Source: Candidatus Izemoplasma sp. | GTDB lineage: Bacteria; Bacillota_I; Bacilli_A; Izemoplasmatales; Izemoplasmataceae | Direction of reading: 5' to 3' | Assembly (NCBI GenBank): GCA_007123975.1 | Contig: SLFZ01000064.1 | Coordinates: 1 to 12,989 of the forward strand | Length of the DNA stretch: 12,989 nt | Part shown: positions 5,304-11,253 of the stretch, one piece after another | How positions within the stretch are numbered: the first letter of the stretch is position 1 | Layout of the letters: every line of letters begins with the position of its first letter | Position numbers and translations under genes: made by a program | Notes under the pieces: model-generated | Databases searched by the model: none | Seen by the model: only the letters and a program-made list of their open reading frames with translations | What the model was told of the DNA's origin: nothing

Positions 5304-6677
5304 ATGCAAGAGCATTTAGACGTCTGGCAAGAAATCAAAAGTGAACTCTCGCTTGCCTTTGAAGAAGAATCCTACAAAGAGACAATCGAATCGATTGACT
5401 CCATTTTTAAAGTGAAAAACAATTACATCTATTTGATCGTTGACAACGACTTCGTCAAGAAGCGTGTTGAAATGCTTTATTTGAATAAGATGAACCGTTT
5501 GCTTGAAAAATACGTCGATGAGCCGTGTCAGTACCGGTTGGTCACGCGCGATCAAGCCGAACGTGAGCTCAGCGATAAAAAACATTACGCCCCGGCGCAG
5601 CCGCAGGCGGATTTTGGCAAGACCGGGTTTAACACGAACCTCAATTTCTCTTATACCTTCGACAGCTTCGTCGTCGGGAACTCCAACCGCTTGGCCTATA
5701 CCTCGGCAATAAAAGTTGCCGACCAACCCGGCATCGTCGCCAACCCGCTTTACATCTTCGGCGACGTCGGCCTCGGGAAAACCCACTTGATGCAGGCTGT
5801 TGGCAACTACATCCTTGAAAGCGACATCAACAAACGCGTCCTTTACATCAAAGCCGACCATTTCGTCGAAGAATACGTTCGCCTCGCCAGCAAAAAGAAG
5901 TTTGATGAGTTCCACGCCCGCTTCCGCGAGATTGACGTCTTGTTGGTCGATGACATTCAATTCCTCGCGAAAAAAGAAAAATCCCAACAGGAGTTCTTTA
6001 AGCTGTTTGAGCTCTTGTTCAATCAACAAAAACAGATTGTCATCACGTCTGACCGCAGCGCCAGCGACCTTAAAGACATCATGAGCCGGCTCACCAGCCG
6101 CTTCCTATGGGGTGTCAGCGTTGACATCAACCGCCCAGACCTCGACCACCGCATCAAAATCCTTGAAAAGAAGATGATGGCGGAGACCAGTGACAAAAAC
6201 TTGATTCCCCACAAGGTCATCGAATACATTGCCAGCGTCTTTGACAACAACGTCCGTGAGCTCGAAGGGGCGCTCAAGCGTGTGCTCTTCTACTGCACCG
6301 CCTTCGATTATGAGTTTACCGTGAAAAACGCCGAACACGCCCTTGAAAGCCTAATTAAACCCAAACGCAACCACAAAGACTTCATGAAAAGCAAAATCAA
6401 CAACGTTTTAAGCATCGTCAGCGACTACTACAACATCACCACAAGCGACCTTGTCAGCAAAAAACGCACCCGAAACTTTTTGTATCCGCGGCAAGTGTCG
6501 ATGTACTTGATCAAGACGCTTTACGACATGCCTTATAAGAAGATTGGCGCGTACTTTAGCAACCGAGACCACTCCACCGTCATGCATTCGGTCGAAAAAA
6601 TCGCCACCGAAATCAACCACGACACGAATGTGAAAATCGATGTGGAGAAATTGACGATAAAATGTGGAGAAAATTGA
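5304..6677 (+). CDS. dnaA: Chromosomal replication initiator DnaA
   Basis: DnaA binds origin boxes as an ATP-dependent AAA+ protein, opens the duplex and loads helicase. The 457-residue product has all four domains: domain I (1-72, VWQEIKSELS), a short linker (about 73-112), the AAA+ domain with Walker A GDVGLGKT at 153-160, Walker B VLLVDDIQF at 212-220 and VRELEGALKRV at 317-327, and domain IV (about 358-457) with YPRQVSMYL and the signature RDHSTVMHSVEKI at 421-433. Walker A has Asp154 where Gly is common. Tyr395 precedes PRQ, where E. coli has Arg399, as in some Gram-positive DnaA. The start has a weak Shine-Dalgarno. Its last codons contain two DnaA-box-like repeats. No terminator separates it from dnaN. 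Confidence 0.98.
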   Translation: MQEHLDVWQEIKSELSLAFEEESYKETIESIDSIFKVKNNYIYLIVDNDFVKKRVEMLYLNKMNRLLEKYVDEPCQYRLVTRDQAERELSDKKHYAPAQPQADFGKTGFNTNLNFSYTFDSFVVGNSNRLAYTSAIKVADQPGIVANPLYIFGDVGLGKTHLMQAVGNYILESDINKRVLYIKADHFVEEYVRLASKKKFDEFHARFREIDVLLVDDIQFLAKKEKSQQEFFKLFELLFNQQKQIVITSDRSASDLKDIMSRLTSRFLWGVSVDINRPDLDHRIKILEKKMMAETSDKNLIPHKVIEYIASVFDNNVRELEGALKRVLFYCTAFDYEFTVKNAEHALESLIKPKRNHKDFMKSKINNVLSIVSDYYNITTSDLVSKKRTRNFLYPRQVSMYLIKTLYDMPYKKIGAYFSNRDHSTVMHSVEKIATEINHDTNVKIDVEKLTIKCGEN

Positions 6678-6679
6678 CA
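6640..6679. repeat. Two direct repeats with DnaA-box-like cores at the dnaA 3' end
   Basis: ATGTGGAGAAATTGACG (6640-6656) and ATGTGGAGAAAATTGACA (6662-6679) differ by one inserted A and the last base. Each contains TGTGGAGAA (6641-6649 and 6663-6671), a minus-strand TTCTCCACA, again different from TTATCCACA only at position 3. The cores are 22 bases apart, about two helical turns, and lie in the last codons and stop of dnaA. Confidence 0.65.
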
Positions 6680-6707
6680 TATCGAGCGCCTAATTCGCTT
6701 GAATATG
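6678..6707. repeat. Imperfect hairpin just after the dnaA stop codon
   Basis: CATATCGAGCG (6678-6688) pairs with CGCTTGAATATG (6696-6707) with one bulged A and one G-T pair, leaving a 7-base loop. No U-run follows, so it is not a clear terminator. Its right arm overlaps the TG of the likely dnaN promoter. Confidence 0.45.
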
Positions 6708-6714
6708 CTATAAT
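6706..6714 (+). promoter_or_regulatory. Extended -10 promoter for dnaN
   Basis: TGC-TATAAT is a perfect -10 hexamer with the TGn extension. No good -35 stands at the normal distance; a TTGACA at 6674-6679 is 29 bases away, too far. It would give a leader of roughly 80 bases before dnaN that spans the inverted repeat and DnaA-like site. Confidence 0.6.
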
Positions 6715-6721
6715 TAAATGG

Positions 6722-6770
6722 ATAGGACAATGCTTTCCACATTTCAACACCAGTCCTATAATAATAAGCT
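6722..6770. other. Right part of oriC: candidate unwinding region in the dnaA-dnaN spacer
   Basis: ATAGGAC (6722-6728) and GTCCTAT (6753-6759) form an inverted repeat around CTTTCCACA (6733-6741), a degenerate DnaA-box-like site. The right arm runs into TATAATAATAAG, an AT-rich stretch with a three-base TAA period. In B. subtilis a DnaA-trio element, three-base repeats beside DnaA boxes, sits in this same gene interval. Spacing here is only roughly similar, so the role is inferred. Confidence 0.4.
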
Positions 6771-6803
6771 TTAAAAAAGAATGATGAATGTAGAGGTGAT
6801 TGC

Positions 6804-7928
6804 ATGCGTTTTGAAATCAATAAAGACAAATTGCTGTACCACTTGATCATCGCCCAAAAAGCGCTGTCGAACAAAACGCCTAACCCGGCGCTGCAAGGTA
6901 TCAAACTTGATGTGAAGAAAGATCACTTGGTCATGACCACCAGCAATTCCGACATATCCATCAACATCACCCTCGATGACGCCAGCTTGAAGGTGGAGGA
7001 AGAAGGCTCCGTCCTCATCCCCGGCAAGTACTTTATCGAGATTGTTCGCAAGCTTGACGGACAAAACGTCAGCATGTCCCACATCGACGACAACTTGCTT
7101 CGTATTGAAGCGGACCACTCCGACATTACCTTGAACATGCTCGAGCTCGACGATTACCCGAACCTCGTCTTCAAACAAAAAGACGACTACGTCAAAATCA
7201 ACGTCCGTACACTCAAGACGATTATCCGTCAAAGCGCATTTGCCACCTCGACCATTGAAAATCGCCCAATCCTTACCGGCGTTAACTTCAAAATCGACGG
7301 CAACCGCCTGACGAGCGTCGCCACTGACTCGTACCGCCTCGCCCAAAAGACGATTGAACTGGACGATGAATATGACCCGATGCAAGTCATCATCCCGGGC
7401 AAGAGCTTAGAAGAGTTAATGAAGATCTTGGAAAACAACCAAGACAACGTCGAGATTCACTTCGATCAGTCGCGCGTCCTTTTCAAGTACAACAACGTCC
7501 TCTTCCTTTCGCGCCTGCTCGAAGGCAACTACCCAGAAACCGGAAAGCTCATCCCCCAAGAGTTCCCCGTCAAAATCAAATTCAACAAAGAATCGCTCCT
7601 CACCTCGATTGAACGCGCCAGCCTGCTTTCCAGCAAGGACGGGCATAACGCCATCGTCAAACTGGAGCTGCGCCAAGACGACACCGTAGAAATCAGTTCG
7701 AACTCACCGGAAATCGGCCGTGTGCTCGAAGAAGTGTACCCCGTCGATGAAGTGGTCGGATCGCCGATAAAAATTGCCTTTAGCTCGAAATACATTTCTG
7801 AAGCGCTGAAGGTCTTCGCCTCAAGCGAAGTCATCATCAGCTTCACCGGGGAAATTCGCCCCTTCGTCATCACTGGCGAGTACGATCCAGACATGATTCA
7901 ACTGATCCTTCCTGTCAAGACCGATTAA
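6804..7928 (+). CDS. dnaN: DNA polymerase III beta subunit (sliding clamp)
   Basis: The beta clamp is a ring-shaped dimer that tethers DNA polymerase III and docks many repair and replication proteins. The 374-residue product has the usual length, with three clamp folds of roughly 1-125, 126-248 and 249-374. Recognisable parts are MRFEINKDKLLYHL, the middle-domain IENRPILTGVNF and ATDSYRLA, and the C-terminal ILPVKTD, close to the family ending that lines the partner-binding pocket. The ATG has AGAGGTGAT 5 bases upstream. It lies 126 bases after dnaA, has an internal promoter in that gap, and ends at a strong terminator, so it is not obligatorily co-transcribed with yaaA-recF. Confidence 0.97.
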   Translation: MRFEINKDKLLYHLIIAQKALSNKTPNPALQGIKLDVKKDHLVMTTSNSDISINITLDDASLKVEEEGSVLIPGKYFIEIVRKLDGQNVSMSHIDDNLLRIEADHSDITLNMLELDDYPNLVFKQKDDYVKINVRTLKTIIRQSAFATSTIENRPILTGVNFKIDGNRLTSVATDSYRLAQKTIELDDEYDPMQVIIPGKSLEELMKILENNQDNVEIHFDQSRVLFKYNNVLFLSRLLEGNYPETGKLIPQEFPVKIKFNKESLLTSIERASLLSSKDGHNAIVKLELRQDDTVEISSNSPEIGRVLEEVYPVDEVVGSPIKIAFSSKYISEALKVFASSEVIISFTGEIRPFVITGEYDPDMIQLILPVKTD

Positions 7929-7937
7929 CCGCAAATT

Positions 7938-7963
7938 GGGGCCTTCGAAAGGCCCTTTTTTTT
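7938..7963 (+). terminator. Rho-independent terminator after dnaN
   Basis: GGGCCTT (7939-7945) and AAGGCCC (7949-7955) form a 7-bp GC-rich stem with loop CGA, followed by eight T residues. It lies 10 bases after the dnaN stop and is a textbook intrinsic terminator. Confidence 0.93.
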
Positions 7964-7974
7964 CGCGCTTTCGC

Positions 7975-8003
7975 TTGTTTGCATTACTCTTTTAGTATAT
8001 AAT
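7975..8003 (+). promoter_or_regulatory. Promoter of the yaaA-recF-gyrB-gyrA operon
   Basis: TTGTTT (7975-7980), a 17-base spacer and a perfect TATAAT (7998-8003) stand directly after the dnaN terminator and 38 bases before the yaaA ATG. The downstream leader is AT-rich and includes the yaaA ribosome binding site AAAGGTGG. No further promoter is needed for recF, gyrB and gyrA, whose genes overlap or nearly touch. Confidence 0.75.
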
Positions 8004-8041
8004 AGTAACATAGTTATATATATAAGAAAGGTGGTACTTCC

Positions 8042-8263
8042 ATGCGCGACGTGCCAATTCATACCGACTACATCACGCTCGGCCAACTGCTCAAGTTTGT
8101 CGACTTGGCGCAATCGGGTGGACACATCAAGGCGATGTTAGCCGACACCAAGATTACCGTCGACGGCGAACGCGACAACCGCCGTGGCCGTAAGCTCTAT
8201 CCCGGCATGATCGTGGTCATCGACGGCGCCGGGACGTACCGCATCACCGAAGACCATGATTGA
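8042..8263 (+). CDS. yaaA: YaaA-type S4 domain protein
   Basis: This is the small S4-fold protein (also called RlbA) found between dnaN and recF in many Bacillota. The 73-residue product carries the S4 RNA-binding pattern: ITLGQLLKFVDLAQSGGHIKAMLADTK in the helical part, then ITVDGERDNRRGRKLYPGMIV. The close resemblance to S4 domains supports RNA binding; a role in ribosome assembly is proposed for relatives, and no enzymatic site is visible. AAAGGTGG lies 7 bases before the ATG. Its TGA stop overlaps the recF start by 8 bases (8256-8263). It should not be confused with the unrelated E. coli YaaA. Confidence 0.93.
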   Translation: MRDVPIHTDYITLGQLLKFVDLAQSGGHIKAMLADTKITVDGERDNRRGRKLYPGMIVVIDGAGTYRITEDHD

Positions 8264-9347
8264 GCACCTTACCCTAAAAAAGGTCCGAATATACGACGCT
8301 CTAGACCTTGAGCCCCACCCGACCTTAAACATCCTCGTCGGCGACAACGCCCAAGGGAAAACCACGGTCTTAGAAGCCATCCACATGCTGGCGCTTGCGA
8401 AATCACATAAGCCCGCCAAAGACACAGACATCATGCAAACCGGCGCTGATTTCGCACACATCGAGGCGCGCTGCGCGTTTGATGGTCGCCCCTTAACCTT
8501 GAGCCTCACCTTGACAAAAAACGGTAAGAAAGCCAAATACAACAAAATCGAGATGGAACGTCTTAGCGATTACGTCGGCAACCTCAACGTCGTCATGTTC
8601 GCGCCCGAAGACCTCGACCTCATCAAAGGAAGCCCGCGCGAACGGCGACGTTTCTTGGATGTTGAGATCGGCCAACTCTCGAAAGCCTACCTGATGAACC
8701 TCGGCCATTACCGGCGACTCTTAAGGGAACGCAACGAAGTCTTAAAAGGGCTTGCAAAGAACACCAAGTTCGACCACCGGGTGCTCGATGTCATCACCGA
8801 ACAGCTAGCCCACTACGGCGAAAAAATCGTCGCCGCACGCGAAAGTTACCTAAAAATCCTGAATGAGCGCGTGCAAGAAACCCTCGCCATCCTTGCCCCG
8901 GAAGACCCACTCGTCACCTTAACCTACGCCCCATCAACGAGCGGTGATTTAATCACAGGGTACCGCAAGAAAACCCAGTTCGACCTGATCACCCAAAGCA
9001 CCCAACTCGGCCCGCACAGAGACGACATTCGCATCGACATTGACGAGACGCCGTTTAAACAACACGCCTCTCAAGGCCAAATACGCACCCTCGCCCTCGC
9101 CCTCAAACTCGCCGTCGCCACGCACATCGAAGCGACAAAGAAAAGGCCACCGATTGTGCTTTTAGACGACGTCTTGAGCGAACTCGACAAAACCCGTCAA
9201 ACCACGCTACTTAACAGTTTACCCGATAAAACCCAACTCTTCATCACGACCACGCACATCGATCATATTTCCACCAAAGAAAACCTCGCCGCTCGTGTGT
9301 TCACCATCCACGGGGGCGCCATCGAAGGAGTGACCACGCATGGATGA
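8256..9347 (+). CDS. recF: RecF recombination mediator ATPase
   Basis: RecF is an SMC-like ATPase that acts with RecO and RecR to load RecA at single-strand gaps and stalled forks. The 363-residue product has the normal length. Walker A is GDNAQGKT at 29-36; the ABC-type signature SQGQIRTLALAL begins at 272; Walker B is VLLDDVLSELD ending at 311, with Asp304 and Asp305; a switch His follows in TTTHIDH. The middle arm has MFAPEDLDLIKGSPRERRRFLD. It overlaps yaaA by 8 bases upstream and gyrB by 8 bases downstream, so translation is probably coupled along the operon. The remB (yaaB) gene that follows recF in B. subtilis is absent. Confidence 0.97.
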   Translation: MIEHLTLKKVRIYDALDLEPHPTLNILVGDNAQGKTTVLEAIHMLALAKSHKPAKDTDIMQTGADFAHIEARCAFDGRPLTLSLTLTKNGKKAKYNKIEMERLSDYVGNLNVVMFAPEDLDLIKGSPRERRRFLDVEIGQLSKAYLMNLGHYRRLLRERNEVLKGLAKNTKFDHRVLDVITEQLAHYGEKIVAARESYLKILNERVQETLAILAPEDPLVTLTYAPSTSGDLITGYRKKTQFDLITQSTQLGPHRDDIRIDIDETPFKQHASQGQIRTLALALKLAVATHIEATKKRPPIVLLDDVLSELDKTRQTTLLNSLPDKTQLFITTTHIDHISTKENLAARVFTIHGGAIEGVTTHG

Positions 9348-11241
9348 ACGACACTACGATTCCAGCAACATTCAAATCCTTGAAGGCTTAGACGCCGTCA
9401 AAAAGCGACCCGGCATGTACATCGGCTCCACCGGCCCGCGCGGACTGCATCACCTGGTCTGGGAAATCGTCGACAACTCGGTCGACGAAGCGCTCGCCGG
9501 CTACGCCCACGAAATTGTCGTCGACATCTTAGAAGACAACATCGTCAAGGTCTCCGATAACGGCCGGGGTATCCCTGTTGACAACCACCCGAAAACCAAC
9601 CGCCCCGCCGTCGAAACGATTCTCACAACGCTTCATGCCGGCGGCAAATTCGACAACAAAAGCTACAAGGTCTCGGGCGGCCTGCACGGGGTTGGCGCAA
9701 GCGTCGTCAACGCCTTATCTGCGTGGCTTGAAGTCAACATCCACCGCGACGGCATCGAGTACCGCCAGCGCTACGAAAAAGGCATCGCCGTCACCGACTT
9801 AGAACAACTCGGCCCCACCGCCGTCACCGGCACCACCATCACCTTTAAGTCCGACCCCGATGTCTTTAAAGAAACCCAAGAATACGACTTTGAAACCTTG
9901 CGCCTCCGCATCCAACAGATGGCGTTTTTGAACAAAGGCATCACCTTCCTGATCACCGATTACCGTGGTGAAGCCCCCGTCAAGCATTCCTTCACCTACG
10001 AAGGCGGGATCAAAGAATACGTCCAGTACCTCAACAAAAACAAAGAATCGCTTCACCCCGAGGTCATTTACTGCGAAGGCGAAAGCGAAGACATCATCGT
10101 CGAAATCGCCATGCAGTATAACCACGCCTTCTCACAAAACATCTTCCCCTTCACCAACAACATCCACAACCTAGAAGGTGGAACCCACGAAGAAGGCTTT
10201 AAACTGACGTTAACACGCATCCTAAACACCTACGGACGCACCAACAACCTCTTCAAAAAGGACGAATCGTTCCTTGGCGAAGACACCCGTGAAGGCCTGA
10301 CCGCGATCATCAGCGTCAAACACCCCGACCCGCAATTTGAAGGCCAAACCAAGTCAAAACTCGGCTCGACCGAAGTGCGTCGCGTGGTCGCGCAAATCAT
10401 GAGCGAAGGGCTCGAACGCTTCCTGCTTGAAAACCCCGCGGACGCGAAGATCATCATTGAAAAAGCCCTGCTTGCCTCCCGCGCCCGCATCGCCGCCAAA
10501 AAAGCGCGCGAAGCAACCCGCCGAAAAAGCCCGCTTGATGGTCTCGGCTTCGCCTCTAAACTCGCTGACTGCCGCAGCAAAGACCCGAAAAAGAGCGAAC
10601 TTTACATCGTCGAGGGTGACTCCGCCGGCGGTTCGGCCAAACAGGGAAGAGATTCCGAGTTCCAAGCGATTCTCCCCTTGCGAGGGAAAGTCCTAAACGT
10701 CGAAAAAGCACGCCTCGATAAAATCCTCGCCAACAAAGAAATCCTCTCGATGATCACCGCCTTTGGCACCGGCATTGGCGATGAGTTTAACGCCGACCTC
10801 CTGCGCTACCACAAAGTCGTCATCATGACCGACGCCGACGTCGACGGAGCCCACATCAGAACGCTCTTGCTTACGTTCTTGTTCCGTCACATGAAACCGT
10901 TGATTGAAAAAGGCTTCGTCTACATTGCCCAACCACCGCTTTACAAAATCCAACAGGGCAAGCAAATCGACTACGCCTTTACCGAAAAAGAACTCGAAGC
11001 CAAACTTAAAGAAGCTTCCACCCGCGCCTCGATCCAACGCTACAAAGGGCTTGGTGAAATGAACCCCGACCAACTCTGGGAAACGACCATGGATCCCTCA
11101 ACGCGGACGTTGCTGAAAGTCTCGCTCGAAGACGCCATGGAAGCCGATCGCATCTTCGATATGCTGATGGGCGACGACGTCTTGCCGCGCAAAGAGTTTA
11201 TCAACGAAAACGCCCTGCGCGTGCAGAATTTGGACATTTAA
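9340..11241 (+). CDS. gyrB: DNA gyrase subunit B
   Basis: GyrB is the ATPase subunit of gyrase, which introduces negative supercoils ahead of forks and RNA polymerase. The 633-residue product is the short form without the ~170-residue insert of E. coli GyrB. The GHKL ATPase domain shows VDNSVDEAL with Asn46, SDNGRGIP with Asp73, and GGLHGVGAS at 113-121. The transducer follows. The TOPRIM metal site is Glu425 in VEGDSAGG and Asp498/500/502 in TDADVDGAH, and the C-terminal tail has QRYKGLGEMN. AAGGAG lies 9 bases before the ATG, which is inside recF. ParE is a close relative, but pairing with gyrA and the recF context make GyrB the better call. Confidence 0.97.
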   Translation: MDERHYDSSNIQILEGLDAVKKRPGMYIGSTGPRGLHHLVWEIVDNSVDEALAGYAHEIVVDILEDNIVKVSDNGRGIPVDNHPKTNRPAVETILTTLHAGGKFDNKSYKVSGGLHGVGASVVNALSAWLEVNIHRDGIEYRQRYEKGIAVTDLEQLGPTAVTGTTITFKSDPDVFKETQEYDFETLRLRIQQMAFLNKGITFLITDYRGEAPVKHSFTYEGGIKEYVQYLNKNKESLHPEVIYCEGESEDIIVEIAMQYNHAFSQNIFPFTNNIHNLEGGTHEEGFKLTLTRILNTYGRTNNLFKKDESFLGEDTREGLTAIISVKHPDPQFEGQTKSKLGSTEVRRVVAQIMSEGLERFLLENPADAKIIIEKALLASRARIAAKKAREATRRKSPLDGLGFASKLADCRSKDPKKSELYIVEGDSAGGSAKQGRDSEFQAILPLRGKVLNVEKARLDKILANKEILSMITAFGTGIGDEFNADLLRYHKVVIMTDADVDGAHIRTLLLTFLFRHMKPLIEKGFVYIAQPPLYKIQQGKQIDYAFTEKELEAKLKEASTRASIQRYKGLGEMNPDQLWETTMDPSTRTLLKVSLEDAMEADRIFDMLMGDDVLPRKEFINENALRVQNLDI

Positions 11242-11253
11242 AGGAGGGCCACG

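Noticed and set aside
5043..5315. 90-codon minus-strand and 77-codon plus-strand open frames in the dnaA upstream region
   Set aside because: They run over DnaA-box-like sites, repeats and the dnaA promoter, resemble no protein family, and overlap each other; the region is better read as origin DNA.
5316..6029. 237-codon minus-strand open frame
   Set aside because: Antisense to dnaA domains I-III; its composition mirrors the dnaA codons and it has no domain of its own.
6674..6679. Perfect TTGACA at the dnaA stop as a -35 for dnaN
   Set aside because: The TATAAT is 29 bases away, far from the 16-18 needed, and nothing -10-like stands at 17 bases; the TGn-TATAAT extended element explains the promoter without it.
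6771..7385. 204-codon minus-strand open frame
   Set aside because: Antisense to dnaN, which is fully conserved in the other direction.
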